This document shows positions 18,984-27,597 of a stretch of DNA of 64,000 bases, one piece after another. The stretch covers positions 116,448-180,447 of the forward strand of contig NZ_JBLXDN010000005.1 of NCBI RefSeq assembly GCF_048264025.1, read 5' to 3'. The first letter of the stretch is position 1; the number at the start of each line of letters is the position of its first letter. Origin of the DNA: Nitrincola sp048264025. Its GTDB lineage: Bacteria; Pseudomonadota; Gammaproteobacteria; Pseudomonadales; Balneatricaceae. The notes below the pieces were generated by a model. That model saw only the letters and a list, made by a program, of their open reading frames with translations, was not told the DNA's origin and did not search any database. Position numbers and translations under genes: made by a program.

Positions 18984-19557
18984 CTGTTTGTTCTATTGGC
19001 TGAGCTTTATGTTGGTCAATCTGTGAGCGTAGAATCAGTCTGGCCAGTTCCATTCTGCAGGCTTCTGGCATGCGCAGGAATTCCAGTCCTATATCATATC
19101 CACCCCCTTCCTGAGATTCGCAGCGCTTAACTTCTGTCATTAGCCGGAGCCCTGTTTCAGACTCTGGCATGAACAGGCGTACAGAGGCTTTCTCACCGAT
19201 AGTCAGTGAGTTTGGATAGCTGAATGACAGGCCACCTTCACTTAAATTCACCAGGTCTGCACGAATATTGAATCCAGGTTCATCGCTGGCAGTCAGGGAG
19301 TTGGCAATGACATCAGTTTTCTGGTTCAGAAGCTGAAACAATTGCAGCAGCTTATCCGATACGCCATCAATACTGGACAGGTGTTGTTCGATAGCCAGAT
19401 TCAGGTGATGCAGCTCGGCATGCAGCATAAAATGCGGGGAGACCTTGAAGGTTCCCGGAAGAGGGTAGTCCTGTGGTTGAGTATCTGTTTCAAGAAGTTG
19501 AAACTCCAGTGCAACCCACTTGTCAATGCGATAGAATTGTCGGCGATCCTGTTCCAA
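18976..19557 (-). CDS. PilZ-domain protein
   Basis: A 193-residue cytoplasmic protein. The N-terminal DRRQFYR and the later NLSEGGLSFSY correspond to the RxxxR and (D/N)xSxxG motifs that bind cyclic di-GMP. The domain is split: about 75 residues of predicted helix (HHLNLAIEQHLSSIDGVSDKL region) lie between the two motifs. The R-box here is DRRQFYR, so both arginines can be placed. In Pseudomonas a similar gene sits beside lolC, as here. It is divergent from lolC and overlaps the downstream small membrane gene. Confidence 0.82.
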   Translation of the reverse strand: MEQDRRQFYRIDKWVALEFQLLETDTQPQDYPLPGTFKVSPHFMLHAELHHLNLAIEQHLSSIDGVSDKLLQLFQLLNQKTDVIANSLTASDEPGFNIRADLVNLSEGGLSFSYPNSLTIGEKASVRLFMPESETGLRLMTEVKRCESQEGGGYDIGLEFLRMPEACRMELARLILRSQIDQHKAQPIEQTDV

Positions 19558-19661
19558 AACGTTTCTCCGTTGTGTTGTTTGCCGGTTTATCGGTCGAGTA
19601 TAACGAATAATCCCATCAATCTGTTATAGGCAGCTTCAGCTGATATTGGTTTAACCCAGCT

Positions 19662-20909
19662 ATGTTCAGACCCTTTTCGCTTTTTGTCGGTCTTCGCTAC
19701 ACCGCCGCCAAACGTGGCAATCATTTTATCTCATTTATCTCTCTGGTTTCGATGCTTGGATTAACCCTGGGGGTAGCGGCGTTGATCGTGGTGCTATCGG
19801 TTATGAATGGCTTTGACCGAGAGCTGCGTCAGCGTATTCTGGGTATGGTGCCTCATGCCACGCTGAGCGACTACCAAAGTGAGATGCATGACTGGCAGGC
19901 GGTTAGCGAGCGCGTTAAACGTTCATCTCAGGTAATTGCATCAGCACCCTATATTCATGCCCAGGGAATGCTTACGCATGCCGGACAAGTACAGGGCGTT
20001 CTGGTTAATGGTATTAGTCCCGAGTTGGAGCCTGATGTTTCTATCATCGAAGATCATTTTTTGTCCGGGTCATTGGATTCGTTGGTTGCCGGTGATTTTA
20101 ACATCATACTCGGTGAACTCCTGGCCAGGCACTTGGGTGCACGACCTGGAGATCTTATTACCCTGGTGTTGCCTGAAGCCTCTGTCAGCATTGCTGGTAT
20201 AGTGCCGCGGATGAAACGCTTTACAGTCGCAGGTATTTTCTCGGTAGGAGCTGAGCTGGATGCCAGCATGGCCTATATCCATATTGATGATGCCGCTCGC
20301 ATTAAACGCATGCCTGAGGGGAGTGTGGATGGACTGCGGATTGCGTTTACAGATCTGTTTCAGGCGCCGTTTCTAGTCAGAGAACTGGCTTCGGAACTGG
20401 CTCGACCCATGCAGGTCTCTGATTGGACGCGTACCCATGGCAATCTGTTTCAGGCCATTCAGATGGAAAAACGCATGATTGGCTTGTTACTGTTTCTGAT
20501 CGTGTTTGTTGCAGCGTTTAATATTGTCTCTACGCTGGTCATGGTGGTGACAGACAAACGTGCTGATATTGCCATTTTGCGTACCATGGGGGCCACTCCA
20601 GCGATGATACTGCGGATTTTTATGATACAGGGAGCTGTGATAGGTTTTATCGGCACCACGCTGGGCTTGATTTTGGGGGTCATACTGGCCTTGACGGTCA
20701 GTGATCTGGTATCTGGCTTTGAGCGCCTGATGGGAATAGAGTTTCTGTCGGCTGAGGTCTATTTTATCAACTATCTGCCGTCTCAGGTTAAAGTGAGTGA
20801 TTTGGTTACGATCGTCACGACTGCTTTGTCGATCAGTTTTTTTGCTACCCTTTACCCTGCCTGGAAAGCCTCAAGAACTCAGCCAGCCGAGGCACTACGT
20901 TATGAATAA
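19662..20909 (+). CDS. lolC: LolC/LolE-family lipoprotein-releasing permease
   Basis: The membrane component of the Lol ABC system, which lifts outer-membrane lipoproteins out of the inner membrane and hands them to LolA. The 415-residue protein has a first helix near residue 30 (FISLVSMLGLTLGVAALIVVLS), a periplasmic domain of about 200 residues, and three C-terminal helices of the FtsX/MacB permease type ending in ATLYPAWKASRTQPAEALRYE. The last 8 nt overlap lolD. No lolE follows: after lolD comes a DUF2062 gene on the other strand. The protein may therefore act as a homodimer (LolF-type), unless a second permease is encoded elsewhere. Confidence 0.9.
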   Translation: MFRPFSLFVGLRYTAAKRGNHFISFISLVSMLGLTLGVAALIVVLSVMNGFDRELRQRILGMVPHATLSDYQSEMHDWQAVSERVKRSSQVIASAPYIHAQGMLTHAGQVQGVLVNGISPELEPDVSIIEDHFLSGSLDSLVAGDFNIILGELLARHLGARPGDLITLVLPEASVSIAGIVPRMKRFTVAGIFSVGAELDASMAYIHIDDAARIKRMPEGSVDGLRIAFTDLFQAPFLVRELASELARPMQVSDWTRTHGNLFQAIQMEKRMIGLLLFLIVFVAAFNIVSTLVMVVTDKRADIAILRTMGATPAMILRIFMIQGAVIGFIGTTLGLILGVILALTVSDLVSGFERLMGIEFLSAEVYFINYLPSQVKVSDLVTIVTTALSISFFATLYPAWKASRTQPAEALRYE

Positions 20910-21591
20910 TATCAAGGTACTGAGTGCCAATCAGATCAGTCGTTGTTATCAGGAAGCCGGGCAAACGTTGCAAATTCTGGATCAATTGGATTTTAGCGTT
21001 GAGAAAGGGCAGCGCCTGGCCATAGTTGGTAGTTCCGGTAGTGGTAAGAGCACGCTGTTGAACATACTTGGGGGTCTGGAGAAGCCGGATACAGGTGATG
21101 TCATCTTGCAGGGTGATTCTCTATATAGTGTTTCTGAGAACCGCCGGTGCCGTATCCGCAATGAAAAGCTGGGGTTCGTCTATCAGTTCCACCACTTGCT
21201 GCATGAGTTTAGTGCACTGGAAAATATTGCCATGCCCTTGTTGATTCGGGGTGAACCTGTGGCGGCTGCCAGAGAGGCCGCCTCATTACTGCTACAGGAG
21301 GTTGGCCTAAGCCACAGAGCTAGCCATAAACCGGGACAACTCAGTGGTGGTGAACGTCAGCGAGTTGCCATAGCACGTGCGCTGGTGACACATCCGGCCT
21401 GTGTACTGATGGATGAGCCGACCGGTAATCTTGATCGTCATACAGCGGATGAAGTTCAGCGTTATCTGGATCACCTGAATCAATCACTGGGAATTGCCTT
21501 TGTGGTGGTCACTCATGATCTGAATTTGGCGGCTCGTATGGATCAGGTATTTTTGCTTGAAGATGGACGTTTGGTGCAGCAAGCTGGATAG
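20902..21591 (+). CDS. lolD: LolD, lipoprotein-releasing ATPase
   Basis: The ATPase of the Lol exporter, with 229 residues. Walker A is GSSGSGKSTLLN, the signature is LSGGERQRVAIARAL, and Walker B is VLMDEPTGNLD, with the H-loop in VVVTHDLNLA. The ATG at 20902 lies inside the lolC 3' end (TATGAATAA), which suggests translational coupling; a longer open frame reaching back to 20797 is only a shadow of lolC. Confidence 0.95.
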   Translation: MNNIKVLSANQISRCYQEAGQTLQILDQLDFSVEKGQRLAIVGSSGSGKSTLLNILGGLEKPDTGDVILQGDSLYSVSENRRCRIRNEKLGFVYQFHHLLHEFSALENIAMPLLIRGEPVAAAREAASLLLQEVGLSHRASHKPGQLSGGERQRVAIARALVTHPACVLMDEPTGNLDRHTADEVQRYLDHLNQSLGIAFVVVTHDLNLAARMDQVFLLEDGRLVQQAG

Positions 21592-21605
21592 TTGAACGGT
21601 TGGTG

Positions 21606-22151
21606 TCAGTCATTATCTTTATTAAGCTGCTGGCGTTTCAGGCGCTCCCGCCCCCGTTTTATCCAGGTGCGGCGCACTTGGATGGTCCAGAGGATGCGAA
21701 TGCTGATAAATCCGATGAGTCCGGCAACCAGGCCTGAAATCAGCGAGCCCAGTACCAGCGGGCGCCAGATGTGCTTGAAATTATCGTAAAGCTTATCCAG
21801 GTGCCAGACCATGACATCAGCATTACTACCAACCCCCAGAATCAATTGGCCGATACAGTAAGAAAAATAGAGGATTGCCGGCATGGTCAGCGGATTTGAA
21901 ATCCATACCAGGGTAATTGATATTGGTAGGTTGGAGCCCATAAGCACTGCCAATACGGCGGCGACAACCATTTGAAAAGGCATGGGAAGAAAAGCACAAA
22001 AAATGCCGACCAGAAATGCCAGGGAGACAGAGCGGTGAGAGAGGTGCCAGAGCCCCGGGTTTTTGATATGTTCACCTAGCCAGCTAAGGTGTGGATGATT
22101 CTTGACCCAGTGAGGGTCTGGCATGTATTTTTTCAGGGTTTTGCGTGGCAT
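21606..22151 (-). CDS. DUF2062 membrane protein
   Basis: A 181-residue protein of the DUF2062 family: a short basic N-terminus, then helices with the family core SVSLAFLVGIFCAFLPMPFQM and NLPISITLVWISNPLTMPAI, and a strongly basic tail. The function is unknown; a role in envelope biology is only implied by its place between lolD and comEC, which I recall from Pseudomonas too. Here it faces lolD with 14 nt between the two stops. No strong ribosome-binding site is visible. Confidence 0.85.
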   Translation of the reverse strand: MPRKTLKKYMPDPHWVKNHPHLSWLGEHIKNPGLWHLSHRSVSLAFLVGIFCAFLPMPFQMVVAAVLAVLMGSNLPISITLVWISNPLTMPAILYFSYCIGQLILGVGSNADVMVWHLDKLYDNFKHIWRPLVLGSLISGLVAGLIGFISIRILWTIQVRRTWIKRGRERLKRQQLNKDND

Positions 22152-22226
22152 TATCAGCTAATCAAGGATTGGTTACTTGCATATTATGCCGCTTTAAACC
22201 CGTCAAACCAATAGCAGGGATCAAGG

Positions 22227-24476
22227 ATGATCGCTTATCTTTTCGGACTGTTAATTGTTTCTTTTTTGCCTCGACTTTCACTGGTCTGGCTGTTCGTTCT
22301 ACTGTTGCCTTGTTGCTGGATATACCCGCTACGTAGACTGGCATTATATTTTTTTGCCGGTGTTCTGGTGGCGGCTGTTTATGGGGCATGGCAATTACAG
22401 CATCGTTTACCAGCGAGTTGGGATTCTTCCGATGCTGTGTTCACTGGCGTTGTTACAGACTTACCTGAATATAATGATCGGCGCACGCGATTTATTTTAT
22501 CTGTTCAGTCAGGTACTAGTGCGGATCCGGCGCTACAGCGACTGCGCAGTATTCGGGTGAATTACTACTATCAGCCTGATGAGCAGATTAAAGTCATAGC
22601 GGCTGGTGATCTCCTGACTCTGAGACTGAAACTGCGTACACCGCATTTTTTGCAGAATCCCGATGCTTTTGACCTGGAATTACATTTTCTGCGTTCTGGG
22701 TGGGATGCCAGTGCCACCTTGCTGGACGTGATTGAGCATCAGCCAAACTACGACCAATTTCAGTCTTTACGAGAGCATTTTCGCACTTATCTGAGACGTG
22801 AGTTTGCAGCTACCGAAGCGGCCTGGTTATTGCCTGCTATTCTGTTGGGCGACCGTTCCGCCATGACAGATGAGCATTGGCAGGTACTGCAAAAAACCGG
22901 TACAGCCCATCTGCTGGTGGTGAGTGGTTTGCATATAGCCGTTGTGGCAGGGGTGGGGCTGTTATCAGGACGTGTGTTTTCAGGGCTACTGTTGCTGGTG
23001 GGATTGCGGCATAGATCCCTGCGGGTTCTGCCGTTATTACTGGCATTGCTACTGGCGACGGGGTATGCCGTTTTGGCCGGGTTTAATTTACCCGTTCAGC
23101 GCGCCTGGTTGATGGTTTGTGTATTCCTGGCAGGGGAGTGGCGACTGCTACAGTTTTCCGGTTGGCTACGCTGGCGTATCGCATTGATAGTGATTGTAAC
23201 CCTGCAGCCGCTGGCTGTGATACAGCCAGGTGCCTGGATGTCCTTTGCTGCTGTGGCACTGTTACTGTTCTTGTCAGATTGTCATCGTACCAGGCACAAG
23301 ATGTGGTTCGGACAGTTGCTCCGCGCACAGTGGGTCATCTTTATTGGCATGATTCCGGTTATGGCTGTGGTGTTTCAACAGTTGGGTTTAGCCGCACCTC
23401 TGATTAATTTTTTTGCTGTTCCCGTGTTTTCATTATTTATCATGCTACTGCCTGCTTTTCTCTTGGGTGTGTTTTTAGAGTGGAACTGGGTGACAGCAGT
23501 TTTGGTGTTTTTTCTGGATGGTTTTTGGTTTGTTTTGCAACACTTGGAACAGCTTCCGGGGGGACATCATAGTCTTGCTAAGCCTTCAATAATTCTGGTG
23601 CTATTGCTTGTGCCTCTACTAAGTGCCTTACTGGCCCCGGTGCCTTGGCGGTGGAAGGGGATAGCGCTACTGTTGTTTGTCCCTTTGGTCTGGCCACCAA
23701 AAGATAACCCTTCGGACGGTGATTTTCGTGCGATAGTATTCGATGTTGGGCAGGGGCTGGGTGTGCTGATTGAAACCCAGGAGCATCTACTCATGTATGA
23801 TACTGGGCCAGGCTATTTTGGTGGTGGCAGTGCATGGTCTTATGCTATAGAGCCCTGGTTTAAATCCCGTAACCTGGGGTATTTGGACCATCTTGTGGTG
23901 AGTCATAACGATCTTGACCATGCTGGCGGTTTGAGTGCTTTGAAAGCGAATTTGGTCGTCAGAAGGCAGGAGACAGGTAGTCTGCAGCTGCAACCGGATT
24001 TTTTGTCTTGTCATCAGCACCAGAGCTGGCAATATGACGGCGTCAGTTTTCGTTATTTGACAGATAGGCCTGCAGACACAGCCAATGAGAATGATCATTC
24101 TTGTGTGCTTGAGGTGCGCAACACGGATTGTAGCTTGCTTTTGCCGGGCGATATCCGGGTGGCAACCGAGTATGATTTGATTCGCAGTCGGCGTCTTGAA
24201 CCGGTAACCTGGCTGGTTGCTGCACATCATGGCAGTAACAGTTCTTCCAGCGAGGCTTTTATTGATCGGTTACAACCCGACACGGTAATTTATGCCGCTG
24301 GCTATAATAATCGCTATGGGCATCCGGTGGCTGAGGTCTCAGAACGATTTGCACGCCGCGGTATACAGGCTTATAACACCGCAGAGGTGGGCGCTATCAC
24401 GCTCTATGCGAACGCCGGGCAGTGTCAAGAGTCGGTGCAGAGACAACAAAAAAGACGTTATTGGACAAACGGTTGA
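22227..24476 (+). CDS. comEC: ComEC/Rec2 DNA-internalisation protein
   Basis: The inner-membrane channel that takes up single-stranded DNA during natural transformation. At 749 residues it is full length. It has an N-terminal DUF4131-like helical region, the competence domain with LLVVSGLHIAVVAGVG and AGFNLPVQRAWLMV (polytopic), and a C-terminal metallo-beta-lactamase-like domain from about residue 500 (FDVGQGLGVLIET, YDTGPGYFGGGSAW, VVSHNDLDHAGG, LLPGDI, VAAHHGSNSSSS), which is a proposed nuclease. The ATG has AGGGA six bases upstream. No other competence gene lies in this window. Confidence 0.94.
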   Translation: MIAYLFGLLIVSFLPRLSLVWLFVLLLPCCWIYPLRRLALYFFAGVLVAAVYGAWQLQHRLPASWDSSDAVFTGVVTDLPEYNDRRTRFILSVQSGTSADPALQRLRSIRVNYYYQPDEQIKVIAAGDLLTLRLKLRTPHFLQNPDAFDLELHFLRSGWDASATLLDVIEHQPNYDQFQSLREHFRTYLRREFAATEAAWLLPAILLGDRSAMTDEHWQVLQKTGTAHLLVVSGLHIAVVAGVGLLSGRVFSGLLLLVGLRHRSLRVLPLLLALLLATGYAVLAGFNLPVQRAWLMVCVFLAGEWRLLQFSGWLRWRIALIVIVTLQPLAVIQPGAWMSFAAVALLLFLSDCHRTRHKMWFGQLLRAQWVIFIGMIPVMAVVFQQLGLAAPLINFFAVPVFSLFIMLLPAFLLGVFLEWNWVTAVLVFFLDGFWFVLQHLEQLPGGHHSLAKPSIILVLLLVPLLSALLAPVPWRWKGIALLLFVPLVWPPKDNPSDGDFRAIVFDVGQGLGVLIETQEHLLMYDTGPGYFGGGSAWSYAIEPWFKSRNLGYLDHLVVSHNDLDHAGGLSALKANLVVRRQETGSLQLQPDFLSCHQHQSWQYDGVSFRYLTDRPADTANENDHSCVLEVRNTDCSLLLPGDIRVATEYDLIRSRRLEPVTWLVAAHHGSNSSSSEAFIDRLQPDTVIYAAGYNNRYGHPVAEVSERFARRGIQAYNTAEVGAITLYANAGQCQESVQRQQKRRYWTNG

Positions 24477-24533
24477 CCTGCTGTTTTTGTGTATTTCATG
24501 GTAGAGTTAAGCAGTTATAGGGAGGCTTGCAGA

Positions 24534-25151
24534 GTGTTTGAACTGATTAAATCAGGTGGTTGGCTGATGTTGCCGATCATCGCGTGTTCTGTTGCTGCCA
24601 TGGCGATCTGTTTTGAGCGCTTGTGGTTTTTAAAAACTGATCGGGTAATTCCCCAGGGGTTACTGGCTGAAGTCTGGGAGTTGATTCGCAGTGGAGAAAT
24701 GACACCTGAGCGGCTGAAAGTGATTTCAGAAGGCAGCCCGCTGGGGAGTGTTATAGTTGCCGGTGTACGCAATGCGCGTTATGGCCGTGAGGTGATGAAG
24801 GACAGTATCGAAGAATCGGCCAGTCATGTGATTCATCAGTTGGAGCGTTATCTAAATCCGCTCGGTACCATCGCGGCGATCACACCGTTACTGGGACTGC
24901 TGGGAACCGTTATCGGCATGATCAAGGTCTTTACCGCTATCATGATTCAGGGCACGGGTAATGCCAATGTACTGGCTGGCGGAATTTCGGAAGCGCTGAT
25001 TACCACCGCGGCAGGCCTGTCGGTTGCTATACCTGCCTTGGTGATGCATCGCTATTTTCAACGCCGTATCGACACCCTGGTCATTACCATGGAACAGGAG
25101 GCTGTAAAGCTGGTTGAAGTGTTGCACGGCGAGCGTGATGATAGTTTGTAA
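24534..25151 (+). CDS. exbB: ExbB/TolQ-type proton channel
   Basis: The pentameric subunit of an ExbBD-type inner-membrane motor that uses proton flow, usually to energise TonB. It has 205 residues and three membrane helices: near residues 11-28, around IAAITPLLGLLGTVIGMI, and ALITTAAGLSVAIPALVMH. I chose GTG at 24534 (protein begins VFELIKSGGW) because GGAGG lies 8 nt before it; the frame is open to 24489. No tonB follows. The position between comEC and lpxK is as I remember in Pseudomonas, where the role is not well defined. Confidence 0.9.
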   Translation: MFELIKSGGWLMLPIIACSVAAMAICFERLWFLKTDRVIPQGLLAEVWELIRSGEMTPERLKVISEGSPLGSVIVAGVRNARYGREVMKDSIEESASHVIHQLERYLNPLGTIAAITPLLGLLGTVIGMIKVFTAIMIQGTGNANVLAGGISEALITTAAGLSVAIPALVMHRYFQRRIDTLVITMEQEAVKLVEVLHGERDDSL

Positions 25152-25166
25152 CTGCAGGAGCCACCG

Positions 25167-25619
25167 GTGAAATTTTCCCGTCAGCGAGCAGAGGATCTCA
25201 GCATTAATCTGACGCCCTTGATTGATGTTGTGTTCCTGTTATTGATTTTCTTTATGGTGACCACCACCTTTACACGTGAAACCCAGTTGGAAGTGAGTCT
25301 GCCCGAGGCTGAATCCGCACAAGCTGTTGCACAGGAGCAAGAGCGCATTGATGTCGTGATTGATGCTGAGGGGCTCTATTCCGTTAATGGACAGGCGCTG
25401 GTTAATGCCCAACCACTGACGCTTCGCCGCGCCATCACCGAGCTGGTGGGTGAGCAGCGGGCTATTCCTTTCGTCATCACCGCCGATGCACAAACTCCGC
25501 ATCAGGCAGTGGTATCGGCTATGGATGTAGCTGGTCAACTGGGCTTTTCTCAACTGCGTATCACTACGCAGGAGAGTGGCGAGCAATTACAGCCCATTAC
25601 GGATGCAGCCTCGGAATGA
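25167..25619 (+). CDS. exbD: ExbD/TolR-type motor subunit
   Basis: Partner of the preceding ExbB. It has 150 residues, a single N-terminal helix and a periplasmic domain. The motif INLTPLIDVVFLLLIFFMVTT carries the conserved proton-carrying Asp. The start is GTG (25167), with AGGAG six bases upstream. The stop overlaps the lpxK ATG (ATGA), coupling a motor gene to lipid A synthesis. Confidence 0.93.
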   Translation: MKFSRQRAEDLSINLTPLIDVVFLLLIFFMVTTTFTRETQLEVSLPEAESAQAVAQEQERIDVVIDAEGLYSVNGQALVNAQPLTLRRAITELVGEQRAIPFVITADAQTPHQAVVSAMDVAGQLGFSQLRITTQESGEQLQPITDAASE

Positions 25620-26638
25620 AATCATTGCTGGAGCAGGCCTGGTATCAACAAGCCGCTTGGTTAAAGTTGTTGCGGCCACTATCCACTGGCTTTACCTATC
25701 TGGCACGGCGCCGGCGTGACGCTTTCAGGGGCCCAGAAAAAAGTTGGGTTGCGCCAGTACCGGTGGTAGTGGTGGGTAATATTAGTGTGGGTGGAACCGG
25801 TAAAACGCCGATAGTTTTGGCGCTGATTGAGCTATTGCGCGCTCAAGGCTATAAACCGGGAGTTGTCAGCCGTGGTTATGGTGCCAAGCCACCTCGTTTT
25901 CCCTGGTTGGTTGAGCCTGAGCAACGTGCAACACAGGCCGGCGATGAGCCGCTGCTGATTGCAATACGAGGCCAGGTACCGGTAGTCATAGATCCTGATC
26001 GGCCTGCCGCTGTGCGTCATCTATTGTCTCAGTTTGATTGTGATGTTGTCATCAGTGATGACGGGTTACAGCATTATGCTTTGGCACGTGATATTGAAAT
26101 TGCGGTTATCGATGGTGTGCGCGGCTTGGGTAACCGGCGCTGTTTGCCTGAGGGCGCTTTACGGGAGCCGCCTGAACGTCTGTCTGACGTAGATTTTATT
26201 CTTCAAAATGGTAATGGCAAGGCGCTGCAGCATCCGCATGCGCAGGTGTTTCAGTTGGCCGCCACAGCGCTGCTGAATTTGAATTCGCGGGAATCAACAC
26301 CGGTAGATGCATGGGTTGCTGAAAGAGGGTCTGTTCCAGTTGCTGCTATTGCAGGTATCGGTAACCCCGGGCGTTTTTTTGCAACCTTACGAGGGTTGGG
26401 ATTGCAGGTTGAGGAACATCCTTTTCCGGATCACCATCCATTCGTTGCCGAGGATTTGTCGCAGCCAGAAGCGACCGCAGTCGTCATGACTGAAAAGGAT
26501 GCGGTAAAATGTCGTCAGTTTGATTGTCCCGGTTGTTGGGTGCTGCAGGTCAGCGCCATTTTACCGGATAGCTTTAAACAGTCACTGCAGCAACAGCTTG
26601 CAGTCGTCCAACGTGAAAAAGGTAATCTGCATGGATAA
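25616..26638 (+). CDS. lpxK: LpxK, tetraacyldisaccharide 4'-kinase
   Basis: Phosphorylates the 4' position of the lipid A disaccharide at the inner membrane. It has 340 residues. An N-terminal hydrophobic segment is followed by the P-loop VVGNISVGGTGKTP, RGYGAKP, GDEPLL and the DDGLQHY block, which is the LpxK hallmark. It overlaps exbD upstream (4 nt) and the trm112 gene downstream (8 nt). Confidence 0.96.
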   Translation: MKSLLEQAWYQQAAWLKLLRPLSTGFTYLARRRRDAFRGPEKSWVAPVPVVVVGNISVGGTGKTPIVLALIELLRAQGYKPGVVSRGYGAKPPRFPWLVEPEQRATQAGDEPLLIAIRGQVPVVIDPDRPAAVRHLLSQFDCDVVISDDGLQHYALARDIEIAVIDGVRGLGNRRCLPEGALREPPERLSDVDFILQNGNGKALQHPHAQVFQLAATALLNLNSRESTPVDAWVAERGSVPVAAIAGIGNPGRFFATLRGLGLQVEEHPFPDHHPFVAEDLSQPEATAVVMTEKDAVKCRQFDCPGCWVLQVSAILPDSFKQSLQQQLAVVQREKGNLHG

Positions 26639-26819
26639 GAAATTGCTGGATATACTGGTTTGTCCAGTGTCCAAGGCACCGCTTGAGTACAATAAGGATT
26701 CTAACGAACTGATCTGTCGTGCCAGTGGCCTGGCTTATCCGATCCGTGATGATATTCCGGTGTTGTTGGAAACTGAAGCACGCACCTTGACAACAGAAGA
26801 GCGATTAAAAGAGAAGTGA
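26631..26819 (+). CDS. Trm112/YcaR family small protein
   Basis: A 62-residue zinc-ribbon-like protein of the Trm112 (UPF0434) family. MDKKLLDILVCPVSKAPLEY and ELICRASGLAYPIRDDIPVL are the family signatures. In bacteria the function is unclear; in eukaryotes and archaea Trm112 activates methyltransferases. The ATG at 26631 lies inside the lpxK end. It lies between lpxK and kdsB, its conserved place in gammaproteobacteria. Confidence 0.93.
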   Translation: MDKKLLDILVCPVSKAPLEYNKDSNELICRASGLAYPIRDDIPVLLETEARTLTTEERLKEK

Positions 26820-26823
26820 TACG

Positions 26824-27597
26824 ATGGGATTTTCTGTGGTGATACCGGCGCGCTTTGCGTCCAGTCGTTTTCCTGGTAAACCCCTCGCTGACCTGCTGGG
26901 TAAGCCAATGCTTCAGCATGTCTATGAGCGTGCGTGTGAAAGTGAGGCGCTAAGGGTCATCATTGCCACCGACGATCAGCGTATTGCTGATGCGGCGAAA
27001 ACCTTTGGTGCTGAGGTCTGCATGACGTCCTCTGATCATCCATCCGGTACTGATCGGTTACAGGAAGTGGTGCAGTCACTGGGGTTTTATGCCGATGATA
27101 TCGTAGTGAATGTTCAGGGTGATGAACCGTTGATTCCACCGCGTATCATTAATCAGGTGGCGCATAATTTAATGGCGATGCCGGAGGCCGGTATTGCTAC
27201 GCTGTCTGAACCTATCGACTCGATCGAGGCGTTGATGAATCCTAACGTCGTCAAGGTGATTAGCGATCGCCAGGGTATGGCACTTTATTTCAGTCGTGCC
27301 ACACTACCCTGGCCACGCAATGCGTTCCAGTCTGGGGATCACTCAGTGATGCCTGCTGGCTTCGCCTGGCAACGCCATATCGGTCTGTATGCCTATCGTG
27401 TACGTCTGCTGAATGATTTTGTGACCTGGCCACCGGCGGCACTGGAAGAGGTTGAGTGTCTTGAGCAGTTACGCGCACTCTGGAACGGTGTTCGTATTCA
27501 TGTAGCCCCCGCCGATGAGGCACCCCCTACGGGTGTCGATACACCGGAAGATCTGGATCGGGTCCGTGAATGGTTGGTGCAGCAGGCGGCTCACTAA
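26824..27597 (+). CDS. kdsB: KdsB, CMP-KDO synthetase
   Basis: 3-deoxy-manno-octulosonate cytidylyltransferase: activates KDO with CTP for the lipopolysaccharide inner core. It has 257 residues. The nucleotide-binding N-terminus FSVVIPARFASSRFPGKPL, the SSDHPSGTDRLQEV block and the VNVQGDEPLIPP motif are all canonical. It is encoded 4 nt after trm112, and its stop overlaps the murB start by 1 nt. Confidence 0.97.
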   Translation: MGFSVVIPARFASSRFPGKPLADLLGKPMLQHVYERACESEALRVIIATDDQRIADAAKTFGAEVCMTSSDHPSGTDRLQEVVQSLGFYADDIVVNVQGDEPLIPPRIINQVAHNLMAMPEAGIATLSEPIDSIEALMNPNVVKVISDRQGMALYFSRATLPWPRNAFQSGDHSVMPAGFAWQRHIGLYAYRVRLLNDFVTWPPAALEEVECLEQLRALWNGVRIHVAPADEAPPTGVDTPEDLDRVREWLVQQAAH

